Below, piece by piece: positions 26,901 through 39,700 of a DNA stretch of 64,000 nucleotides. Source of the DNA: Petrolisthes cinctipes (Eukaryota > Arthropoda > Malacostraca > Decapoda > Porcellanidae); assembly GCA_033782935.1 (NCBI GenBank), contig JAWQEG010001432.1:680403-744402 (forward strand). The letters are read 5' to 3'. The notes under the pieces were generated by a model. That model saw nothing but the letters and a program-made list of their open reading frames with translations, did not search any database and was not told the DNA's origin. Position 1 is the stretch's first letter. Every line of letters starts with the position of its first letter. The position numbers and the translations under genes were made by a program.

Positions 26901-28740
26901 TCATTACAGTGCTTGGACTGTAAATATCAACAGTCAATAATTAGGTGGTGGAGGTGAAAGTGTCATTACAGTGCTTGGACTGTAAATATCAACAGTCAAT
27001 CATGGGGTGGTCGGTGTGTGGGTGTCATAACAGTGTTTGGACTGTAAATGTCAACAGTCATTCATGGGGTGGTGCATTTGTTGGTGTCATGACAGTGCTT
27101 AGACTGTAAATATCAACAGTCATTCATGGGGTGGTGAGTGTGTGGGTGGCATTACAGTTCTTGAACTATAAATATCAACCATCATTCATTAGGTGGTGGG
27201 TTTGTGGGTGTCATTACAGTGCTCAGACTGTAAATATTAACAGTCATTTATCTGGTGGTGGGTGTGTGGATGTCATTACAGGGCTTAGACTCAAAATATT
27301 AACAGTCATTTATGGGGTGGTGGATGTGTGGGTGTAATTACATTGCTTGCAATATAAATATCAACTGTCATTTATGGGGTTGTGGGTGTGTGGGTGTCAT
27401 TACAGTTCTTGGACTTTAAATATCAACAGTCATACATAGGGTGGTGGGTGTGTGAGTGTCATTACAGAGCTTGGACTGTAAATATCATCAATAATTCATG
27501 GGGTTGTGGGTGTGTAGGAGTCATTACAGTGCTTGGACAGTACATATCAAAAGTCATTCTTGGGGTGGTGGGTTGGTGGGTGTCATTAGAGTGCTATGAC
27601 TGTAAATATCAACAGTCATTTATGGGGTGGTGGGTGTGTAGCTGTCATTATAGTGATTGGACTGTAAATATCAACAGTCAATCGTGGAGCGGTGGGTATG
27701 TGGGTGTCATTACAGTGCTTGGACTGTAAATATAAACCATCTTTCATTAGGTGGTGGGTTTGTGGGTGTCATTACAGTGCTCAGACTGTAAATATTAACA
27801 GTCATTCATGGGGTTGTGTGTGTGTGTGGGTGTCATTACAGTTCTTTGACTGTAAATATCATCTGTCATTCATAGGGTGGTGGGTGTGTGAGTGTCATTA
27901 CAAAGCTTGGACTGTAAATATCAACAGTCATTCATGAGGTTGTATGTGTGTAGGTGTCATTACAGTGCTTGGACTGTAAATATCAAAAGTTAATCATGGG
28001 GTGGTGGGTGTGTGGGTGTCATTAGACTGCTTGGACTGTAAATATTAACATTCATTTATGGGGTGGTGGGTGTGTGGGTGTCATTACAGTGCTTGGACTG
28101 TAAATATCAACAGTCATTAATTGGGTGGTGGAGGTGTAAGTGTCATTACAGTGCTTGGACTGAAAATATCAACAGTCAATCATGGGGTGGTCGGTGTGTG
28201 GGTGTCATTACAGTGCTTGGACTGTAAATGTCAACAGTCATTCATGGGATGGTGCATTTGTTGGTGTCATTACAGTGCTTAGACTGTAAATATCAACAGT
28301 CATTCCTGTGGTGGTGAGTGTGTGGGTGTCATTACAGTTCTTGGACTATAAATATCAACCATCATTCATTAGGTAGTGGGTTTGTGGGTGTCATTACAGT
28401 GCTCAGACTGTAAATATTAACAGTCATTATATGGGTGGTGGAGGTGTAAGTGTCATTACAGTGCTTGGACTGTAAATATCAACCATAATTCATGAGGTGG
28501 TTGGTGTGGGGTGTCATTACAGTTCTTGGACTGTAAATATAAACCATCTTTCATTAGGTGGTTGGTTTGTGGGTGTCATTACAGTGCTCAGACTGTAAAT
28601 ATTAACAGTCATTCATGGGGATGTGGGTGTGTGGGTGTCATTACAGTTCTTTGACTGTAAATATCATCTGTCATCCATAGGGTGGTGGGTGTGTGAGTGT
28701 CATTACAAAGCTTGGACTGTAAATATCAACAGTCATTCAT

Positions 28741-29470
28741 ATGGTGGTGGGTGTGTGAGTGTCATTATAGAGCTTGGACTGTAAATATCAACAGTCATTT
28801 ATGGAGTGCTCGGTGTGTGGGTGTCATTACAGTGATTGGACTGTAAATATCAACAGTTATTAATTGGGTGGTGGAGGTGTAAGTGTCATTACAGTGCTTG
28901 GACTGTAAATATCAACAGTCAATCATGGGGTGGTCGGTGTGTGGGTGTCATTAAAGTGCTTGTACTGTAAATGTCAACAGTCATTCAAGGGGTGGTGCAT
29001 GTGTTGGTGTCATGACAGTGCTTAGACTGTCAATGTCAACAGTCATTCATAGGGTGGTGAGTGTGTGGGTGTCATTACAGTTCTTGGACTATAAATATAA
29101 ACCATCATTCATTAGTTGGTGGGTTTGTGGGTGTCATTACAGTGCTCAGACTGTAAATATTAACAGTCATTTATGGGGTGGTGGGTGTGTGGATGTCATT
29201 ACAGGGCTTAGACTGAAAATATCAACAGTCATTTATGGGGTGGTGGGTGTGTGGGTGTCATTATAGTGCTTGGACTATAAATATCAACTGTCATTTATGG
29301 GGTTGTGGGTGTGTGGGTGTCATTACAGTTCTTGGACTGTATATATCAACAGTCATACATAGGGTGGTGTGTGTGTGAGTGTCATTACAGAGCTTGGACT
29401 GTAAATATCATCAGTAATTCATGGGGATGTGGGTGTGTAGGTTTTTATTACAGTGCTTGGACTGTAAACA
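28741..29470. repeat. Satellite B duplicated segment d (copy at 30469-31198)
   Basis: Offset 1728 bp. Both copies contain the rare 'ttaaagtgcttgtactgtaa' monomer, the 'tcatgacagtgcttagactg' monomer with 'gtcaat', and the poly-T monomer ('ggtttttatt' / 'gattttttatt') at the end. These rare features make independent origin unlikely. Confidence 0.75.
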
Positions 29471-32400
29471 TCAACCGTCATTCATGGGGTGGTGGTTGTG
29501 TTGTTGTCATTACAATGTTTTGATTGTAAATATCAACAGTCATTTATAAGGTGGTGGGTGTCATTAGAGTGCTTGGACTGTAAATATCAACAGTCATTCA
29601 TGGAGTGGTGGGTGTATTGGTGTCATTACAGTGCGTGGACTGTAAATATCAACCATAATTCATGGGGTGGTGGGTGTGGGGTGTCATTACAGTTCTTGGA
29701 CTGTAAATATAAACCATCTTTAATTAGGTAGTGGGTTTGTGGGTGTCATTACAGTGCTCAGACTGTAAATATTAACAGTCATTCATGGGGTTGTGGGTGT
29801 GTGGGTGTCATTACAGTTCTTTGACTGTAAATATCATCTGTCATTCATAGGGTGGTGGGTGTGTGAGTGTCATTACAAAGCTTGGACGGTAAATATCAAC
29901 AGTCATTCATGAGGTTGTATGTGTGTAGGTGTCATTACAGTGCTTGGACTGTAAATATCAAAAGTTAATCATGGGGTGGTGGGTGTGTGGGTGTCATTAG
30001 ACTGCTTGGACTGTAAATATTAACAGTCATTTATGGGGTGGTGGCTGTGTGGGTGTCATTACAGTGCTTGGACTGTAAATATCAACAGTCATTAATTGGG
30101 TGGTGGAGGTGTAAGTGTCATTACAGTGCTTGGACTGAAAATATCAACAGTCAATCATGGGGTGGTCAGTGTGTGGGTGTCATTACAGTGCTTGGAAAGT
30201 AAATGTCAACAGTCATTCATGGGGAGGTGCATGTGTTGGTGTCATGACAGTGCTTAGACTGTAAATATCAACAGTCATTCATGTGGTGGTGAGTGTGTGG
30301 GTGTCATTACAGTTCTTGGACTATAAATATCAACCATCATTCATTAGGTGGTGGGTTTGTGGGTGTCATTACAGTGCTCAGACTGTAAATATTAACAGTC
30401 ATTATATGGGTGGTGGATGTGTAAGTGTCATTACAGTGCTTGGACTGTAAATATCAACAGTCATTCATAGGGTGGTGGGTGTGTGAGTGTTATTATAGAG
30501 CTTGGACTGTTAATATCAACAGTCATTCATGGAGTGGTCGGTGTGTGGGTGTCATTACAGTGCTTGGAGTGTAAATATCAACAGTCATTAATTGGGTGGT
30601 GGAGGTGTAAGTGTCATTACAGTGCTTGGACTGTAAATATCAACAGTCAATCATGAGGTGGTCGGTGTGTGGGTGTCATTAAAGTGCTTGTACTGTAAAT
30701 GTCAACAGTCATTCAAGGGGTGGTGCATGTGTTGGTGTCATGACAGTGCTTAGACTGTCAATATCAACAGTCATACATGGGGTGGTGAGTGTGTGGGTGT
30801 CATTACAGTTCTTGGACTATAAATATAAACCATCATTCATTAGTTGGTGGGTTTGTGGGTGTCATTACAGTGCTCAGACTGTAAATATTAACAGTCATAT
30901 ATGGGGTGGTGGGTGTGTGGATGTCATTTCAGGGCTTAGACTGAAAATATCAACAGTCGTTTATGGGGTGGTGGGTGTGTGGGTGTCGTTACAGTGCTTG
31001 GACTATAAATATCAACTGACATTTATGGGGTTGTGGGTGTGTGGGTGTCATAACAGTTCTTGGACTGTATATATTAACAGTCATACATAGGGTGGTGTGT
31101 GTGTGACTGTCATTACAGAGCTTGGACTGTAAATATCATCAGTAATTAATGGGGTTGTGGGTGTGTAGATTTTTTATTACAGTGCTTGGACTGTAAATAT
31201 CAAAAGTCATTCTTGGGGTGGTGGGTGTGTGGGTGTCATTACAGTGCTTAGACTGTAAATATCAACAGTCATTCATGGGGTGGTGGTTGTGTGGTTGTCA
31301 TTACAGTGTTTTGATTGTAAATATCAACAGTCATTTATAAGGTGGTGGGTGTCATTAGAGTGCTTGGACTGTAAATATCAACAGTCATTCATGGAGTGGT
31401 GGGTGTGTTGGTGTCATTACAGTGCTTGGACGGTAAATATCAACCATAATTCATGGGGTGGTGGGTGTGGGGTGTCATTACAGTTCTTGGACTGTAAATA
31501 TAAACCATCATTCATTACGTGGTGGGTTTGTGGGTGTCATTACCGTGCTCAGACTGCAAATATTATCAGTCATTCATGGGGTTGTGGGTGTGTGGGTTTC
31601 ATTACAGTTATTTGACTGTAAATATCAACTGTCATTCATAGGGTGGTTGGTGTGTGAGTGTCATTACAAAGCTTGGACTGTAAATATCAACAGTCATTCA
31701 TGAGGTTGTATGTGTGTAGGTGTCATTACAGTGCTTGGACTGTAAATATCAAAAGTCATTCTTTGGTGGTGGGTGTGTGGGTGTCATTACAGTGCTTAAA
31801 CTGGAAGTCTCAACAATCATTTATGGGGTGGTGGGTGTGTAGCTGTCATTATAGTGCTTGGAGTGTAAATATCAACAGTCAATCATGGGGTGGTGGGTGT
31901 GTGGGTGTCATTACAGTGTTTTGATTGTAAATATCAACAGTCATTAATAAGGTGGTGGGAGTCATTAGAATGCTTGGACTGTAAATATCAACAGTCATTC
32001 ATGGAGTGGTGGGTGTGTTGGTGTCATTACAGTGCTTGGACTATAAATATCAACCATAATCATGGGGTGGTGGGTGTGGGGCGTCATTACAGTGCTTTCA
32101 CTGTAAATATCAACATTCATTCATTAGGTGGTTTGGGTGAGGGTGTCATAACAGTGCTTAGACTGTAAATATCAACAATCATTCATGGGGTGGTGGGTGT
32201 GTGGGTGTCATGATAGTGCTTGGACTGTAAATATCAACAGTCATTAATGGGGTGGTGGGTGTGTGGGTGTCATTACATTGCTTGGACTGTAAATATCAAG
32301 TCATTCAAGGGGTGGTGGGTGTCTGTGTGTCATTAGTGCTTGGACTGTGAATATCAACAGTCATTCATGGGGTGGTGGTTGGCATTACAGTGCTTAGGCT

Positions 32401-32999
32401 CTAATATCAACAGTCATTAATGTGGTGATGGGTGTGTGGGTGTCATTACAGTTCTTGGACTGTAGATATCTACAGTTATTCATGGGGATGTGGGTGTTTG
32501 GGTGTCTATGCAGTGCTTGGACTGTGAATATCAAAGGTTAATCATATGGTGGTGGGTGTGTGGGTGTCATTAGACTGCTTGGAGTGTAAATATTAATAGT
32601 CATTTATGGTGTAGTGGGTGTATGGGTGTCATTACAGTGCTTATACTGAAAATATCAACAGTCATTCATGGGGTGGTGGATGTGTGGGTGTCATTACACT
32701 GCTTGCAATATAAATATCAACTGTCATTTATGGGGTTGTGGGTGTGTGGGTGTCATTACAGTTCTTGGACTGTAAATATCAACAGTCATACATAGGGTGG
32801 TGGGTGTGTGAGTGTCATTACAGAGCTTGGACTGCAAATATCATCAGTAATTCATGGGGTTGTGGGTGTGTAGGTGTCATTACAGTGCTTGGACTGTAAA
32901 TATCAAAAGTCATTCATGGGGTGGTGGGCGTGTGGGTGTCATTAGAGTGCTTAGACTGTAAATATAAACAGTCATTTATGGGGTGGTGGGTGTGTGGGT

Positions 33000-33760
33000 G
33001 TCATTAGACTGCTTGGACTGTAAATATTAACAGTCATTCATGGTGTGGTGGGTGTGTGGATGTAATTACAGTGCTTGGACTGTAAATATCAACAGTTATT
33101 AATTGGGTGGTGGAGGTGTAAGTGTCATTACACTGCTTGGACTGAAAATATTAACAGTCAATCATTGGGTGGTCGGTGTGTGGATGTCATTACAGTGCTT
33201 GGACTGTAAATTTCAACAGTCATTCATGGGGTGGTGCATGTGTTGGTGTCATGACAGTGCTTAGACTGTAAATATCAACAGTCATTCATGGGGTGGTGAG
33301 TGTGTGGGTGTCATTACAGTTCTTGGACTATAAATATCAACCATCATTCATTAGGTGGTGGGTTTGTGGGTGTCATTACAGTGCTCAGACTGTAAATATC
33401 AACAGTCATTAATTGGGTGGTGGAGGTGTAAGTGTCATTACAGTGCTTGGACTGAAAATATCAACAGTCAATTATGGGGTGGTCGGTGTATGGGTGTCAT
33501 TACAGTGCTTGGACTGTAAATGTCAACAGTCATTCATGGGGTGGTGCATGTGATGGTGTCATGACAGTGCTTAGACTGTAAATATCAACAGTCATTCATG
33601 GGGTGGTTAGTGTGTGGGTGCCAGTACAGTTCTTGGACTATAAATATCAACCATCATTCATTAGGTGTTGGGTTTGTGGGTGTCATTACAGTGCTCAGAC
33701 TGTAAATATTAACAGTCATTATATGGGTGGTGGAGGTGTAAGTGTCATTACAGTGCTTGG
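33000..33760. repeat. Satellite B duplicated segment e (copy at 35098-35858)
   Basis: Offset 2098 bp. Shared rare markers are 'tgtaattacagtgcttgg', 'aaatttcaacagtc', 'gtgggtgtcagtacag' or 'gtgggtgccagtacag', and 'cattatatgggtgg' or 'taattatatgggtgg'. Differences are scattered single bases. Confidence 0.75.
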
Positions 33761-36700
33761 ACTGTAAATATCAACAGTCAATCATGGGGTGGTCGGTGTG
33801 TGGGTGTCATTACAGTGCTTGGACTGTAAATGTCAACAGTCATTCATGGGGTAGTGCATGTGTTGGTGTCATGACAGTGCTTAGACTGTAAATATTAACA
33901 GTCATTTATGGGGTGGTAAGTGTGTGGGTGTCATTACAGTTCTTGGACCATAAATATCAACAATCATTCATTAGGTGGTGGGTTTGTGGGTGTCATTACA
34001 GTGCTTAGACTGAAAATATTAACAGTCATTTATGGGGTGGTGCGTGTGTGGGTGTCATTACAGTGCTTGTACTATAAATATCAACTGTCATTTATGGGGT
34101 TGTGGGTGTGTGGGTGTCATTACAGTTCTTGGACTGTAAATATCAACAGTCATACATAGGGTGGTGGGTGTGTGAGTAACATTACAGAGCTTGGACTTAA
34201 TATATCATCAGTAATTCATGGGGTTGTGTGAGTGTAGGTGTCATTACAGTGCTTGGACTGTAAATATCAAAAGTCATTCTTCGGGTGGTGGGTGTGTGGG
34301 TGTCATTAGAGTGCTTAGACTGTAAATATCAACAGTCATTTATGGGGTGGTGGGTGTGTGGCTGTCATTATAGTGCTTGGACAGTAAATATCAACAGTCA
34401 ATCATGGAGTGGTACGTATGTGGGTGTCATTACAGTGCTTGGACTGTAAATATCAACCGTCATTCATGGGGTGGTGGTTGTGTGGTTGTCATTACAGTGT
34501 TTTGATTGTAAATATCAACAGTCATTTATAAGGTGGTGGGTGTCATTATAGTGCTTGGACTGTAAATATCAATAGTCATTCATGGAGTGGTGGGTGTGTT
34601 GGTGTCATTACAGTGCGTGGACTGTAAATATCAATTATAATTCATGGGGTGGTGGGTGTGGGGTGTCATTACAGTTCTTGGACTGTAAATATAAACCATC
34701 ATTCATTAGGTGGTGGGTTTGTGGTTGTCATTACAGTGCTCAGACTGTAAATATTAACAGTCATTCATGGGGTTGTGGGTGTGTGGGTGTCATTACAGTT
34801 CTTTGACTGTAAATATCATCTGTCATTCATAGGGTGGTGGGTGTGTGAGTGTCATTACAAAGCTTGGACTGTAAATATCAACAGTCATTCATGAGGTTGT
34901 ATGTGTGTAGGTGTCATTACAGTGCTTGGACTGTAAATATCAAAAGTCATTCTTTGGTGGTGGGTGTGTGGGTGTCATTACAGTTCTTAGACTGTAAGTA
35001 TCAACAGTCATTTATAAGTTGGTGGGTGTGTGGCTGTCATTATAGTGCTTGGACTGTAAATATCAACAGTTAATCATGGGGTGGTGGGTGTGTGAGTGTC
35101 ATTAGACTGCTTGGACTGTAAATATTAACAGTCATTCATAGTGTGGTGGGTGTGTGGATGTAATTACAGTGCTTGGACTGTAAATATCAACAGTTATTAA
35201 TTGGGTGGTGGAGGTGTAAGTGTCATTACACTGCTTGGACTGAAAATATTAACAGTCAATCATGGGGTGGTCGGTGTGTGGGTGTCATTACAGTGCTTGG
35301 ACTGTAAATTTCAACAGTCATTCATGGGGTGGTGCATGTGTTGGTGTCATGACAGTGCTTAGACTGTAAATATCAACAGTCATTCATGGGGTGGTGAGTG
35401 TGTGGGTGTCATTACAGTTCTTGGACTATAAATATCAACCATCATTCATTAGGTGGTGGGTTTGTGGGTGTCATTAGAGTGCTCAGACTGTAAATATCAA
35501 CAGTCATTAATTGGGTGGTGGAGGTGTAAGTGTCATTACAGTGCTTGGACTGAAAATATCAACAGTCAATTATGTGGTGGTCGGTGTATGGGTGTCATTA
35601 CAGTGCTTGGACTGTAAATGTCAACAGTCATTCATGGGGTGGTGCATGTGTTGGTGTCATGACAGTGCTTAGACTGTAAATATCAACAGTCATTCATGGG
35701 GTGGTTAATGTGTGGGTGTCAGTACAGTTCTTGGACTATAAATATCAACCATCATTCATTAGGTGGTGGATTTGTGGGTGTCATTACAGTGCTCAGACTG
35801 TAAATATTAACAGTAATTATATGGGTGGTGGAGGTGTAAGTGTCATTACAGTGCGTGGACTGTAAATATCAACTATAATTCATGGGGTGGTGGGTGTGGG
35901 GTGTCATTACAGTTCTTGGACTGTAAATATAAACCATCATTCATTAGGTGGTGGGTTTGTGGTTGTCATTACAGTGCTCAGACTGTAAATATTAACAGTC
36001 ATTCATGGTGTGGTGGGTGTGTGGATGTCATTACAGTGTTTAGACTGAAAATATCAACAGTCATTTATGTGGTGGTGGGTGTGTGATTATCATTACAGTG
36101 CTTGAACTATAAATATCAACCGTCATTTATGGGGTTGTGGGTGTGTGGGTGTCATTACAGTTCTTTGACTGTAAATATCAACTGTCATTTATAGGGTGGT
36201 GGGTGTGTGAGTGTCATTACAAAGCTTGGACTGTAAATATCAACAGTCATTCATGGGGTTGTATGTGTGTAGGTGTCATTACAGTACTTGGACTGTAAAT
36301 ATCAACAGTCATTCTTGGGGTGGTGGGTGTGTGGGTCTCATTACAGTGCTTAGACTGTAAGTATCAACAGTCATTTATGGGGTGGTGGGTGTGTGGGTGT
36401 CAATACAGTGCTTGGACTGTAAATATCAACAGTCATTAATTGGGTGGTGGAGGTGTAAGTGTCATTAGAGTGCTTGGACTGTAAATATCAACAGTCAATC
36501 ATGGGGTGGTCGGTGTGTGGGTGTCATTACAGTGCTTGGACTGTAAATGTCAACAGTCATTTATGGGGTTTTGCATGTGTTGGTGTCATTACAGTGCTTA
36601 GACTGTAAATATCAACAGTCATTCATGGGGTGGTGAGTGTGTGGGTGTCATTACAGTTCTTGGACTATAAATATCAACCATCATTCATTAGGTGGTGGGT

Positions 36701-39700
36701 TTGTGGGTGTCATTACAGTGCTCAGACTGTAAATATTAACAGCTATTTATGGGGTGGTGGGTGTGTGGGTGTCATTACAGTGCTTGGACTATAAATATCA
36801 ACTGTCATTTATGGGGCTGTGGGTGTGTGGGTGTCATTACAGTTCTTGGACTGTAAATATCAACAGTCATACATAGGGTGGTGGATGTGTGAGTGTCATT
36901 ACAGAGCTTGGACTGTAAACATCATCAGTAATTCATGGGGTTGTGGGTGAGTAGGTGTCATTACAGTGCTTGGACTGTAAATATCAACCGTCATTTATAG
37001 GGTTGTGGGTGTGTGGGTGTCATTACATTTCTTTGACTGTAAATATCAACTGTCATTCATAGGGTGGTGGGTGTGTGACTGTCATTACAAAGCTTGGACT
37101 GTAAATATCAACCGTCATTTATGGGGTTGTATGTGTGTAGGTGTCATTACAGTGCTTGGACTGTAAATATCAAAAGTCATTCTTGGGGTGGTGGGTGTGT
37201 GGGTGTCATTACAGTGCTTAGACTGTAAAAATCAACAGTCATTTATGTTGTGGTGGGTGTGTGGCTGTCATTATAGTGCTTGGACTGTAAATATCAACAG
37301 TCAATCATGGAGTGATAGTTGTGTGGTTGTCATTACAGTGTTTTGATTGTAAATATCAACAGTCATTTATAAGGTGGTGGGTGTCATTAGAGTGCTTGGA
37401 CTGTAAATATCAACAGTCATTCATGGTGTGGTGGGTGTGTTGGTGTCATTACAGTGCTTGGACTGTAAATATCAACCATAATTTATGGGGTGGTGTGTGT
37501 GGGGTGTCATTACAGTTCTTGGACTGTAAATACAAACAATCATTCATTTGGTGGTGGGTTTATGGGTGTCATTACAGTGCTCAGACTGAAAATATTAACA
37601 GTCATTCATGGGGTTGTGGGTGTGTGGGTGTCATTACAGTTCTTTGACTCTAAATATTTACTGTCATTCATAGGGTGGTGGGTGTGTGAGTGTCATTACA
37701 AAGCTTGGACTATAAATATCAACAGTCATTCATGAGGTTGTATGTGTGTAGGTGTCATTACAGTGCTTGGACTGAAAATATCAAAAGTCATTCTTTGGTG
37801 GTGGGTGTGTGGGTGTCATTACAGTGCTTAGACTGTAAGTATCAACAGTCATTTATTGGGTGGTAAGTGTGTGGCTGTCATTATTGTGCTTGGACTGTAA
37901 ATATCAACAGTCAATCATGGGGTGGTGGGTATGTGGGTGTCATTACAGTGCTTGGACTGTAAATATCAACAGTAATTCATTGGGTGGTGTGTGTGTGGGT
38001 GTCATTACAGTGTTTTGATTGTAAATATCAACAGTCATTATTAAGGTGGTGGGTGTCATTAGAATGCTTGGACTATAAATATCAACAGTCATTCATGAAG
38101 TGGTGGGAGTGTTGGTGTCATTTCAGTGCTTGGACTATAAATATCAACCATAATCATGGGGTGGTGGGTGTGGGGCGTCATTACAGTGCTTTGCATGTAA
38201 ATATCAACATTCATTCATGGGGTGGTGGGGGTGAGGGAGTCATTACAGTGCTTAGACTGTAAATATCAACAATCATTCAAGGGGTGGTGGGTGTGTGGGT
38301 GTCATTATAGTGCTTGGACTGTAAATATCAACAGTCATTAATGGGGTGGTGGGTGTGTGAGTGTCATTACATTGCTTGGACTGTAAATATCAAGTCATTC
38401 AAGGGGTGGTGGGTGTCTGTGTGTCATTAGTGCTTGGACTGTAAATATAAACAGTCATTCATTGTGTGATGGGTGGCATTACAGTGTTTAGACTCTAATA
38501 TCAACAGTCATTCATGGGGTGATGGGTATTTGGGTGTCATTACAGTGCTTGGACTGTAGATATCAACAGTTATTCATGGGGACGTGGGTGTTTGGGTGTC
38601 TATGCAGTGCTTGGACTGTAAATATAAACAGTTAATCATGGGGTGGTGGGTGTGTGGGTGTCATTAGACTGCTTGGACTGTAAATATTAACAGTCATTCA
38701 TGGTGTGGTGGGTGTGTGGATGTCATTACAGTGCTTAGACTGAAAATATCAACAGTCATTCATGGGGTGGTGGCTGTGTGATTGTCATTACAGTGCTTGG
38801 ACTATAAATATCAACTGTCATTTATGGGGTTGTGGGTGTGTGGGTGTCATTACAGTTCTTTGACTGTAAATATCCACTGTCTTTTATAGGGTGGTGGGTG
38901 TTTGAGAGTCATTACAAAGCTTGGACTGTAAATATCAACAGTCATTTATGGGGTTGTATTATTGTAGGTGTCATTACAGTGCTTGGACTGTAAATATCAA
39001 AAGTCATTCTTGGGGTGGTGGGTGTGTGGGTGTCATCACAGTGCTTAGACTGTAGGTATCAACAGTCATTAATGGCGTGGTGGGTGTGTGGGTGTCATTA
39101 TAGTGCTTGGACTGTAAATATCAACAGTCAATCATGGGGTGGTGGGTGTGTGGGTGTCATTACAGTGTTTTGATTGTAAGTATCAACAGTCATTAATAAG
39201 GTGGTGGGTGTCATTAGAATGATTGGACTGTAAATATTAACAGTCATTCATGGAGTGGTGGGTGTATTGGTGTCATTACAGTGCTTGGAATGTAAATATC
39301 AACCATAATCATGGGGTTGTGGGTATGGGGCGTCATTACAGTGCTTGGACTGTTAATATCAACAGTTATTTATGGGGAGGTAGGTGTGTTGGTGTCATGA
39401 CAGTACTTGGACTGTAAATATCAACAGTCATTCATTAGGTGGTGAGTGTGTGGGTGTTATTACAGTTCTTGGACTGTAAATATCAACCTTCATTCATTGG
39501 GTGGTGGGTGTGTGGGTGTCATTACAGTGCTCAGACTGTAAATATTATCAGTCATTCATGGGGTTGTGGTTGTGTAGATGTCATTACAGTGCTTGGACTA
39601 AAAATATCAACTGTCATTCATGGGGTGGTGGGTGTGTGGGTTTAATTACAGTTCTTGGACTGTAAATATCAACCATCATTCATTGGGTGGTGGATGTGTG

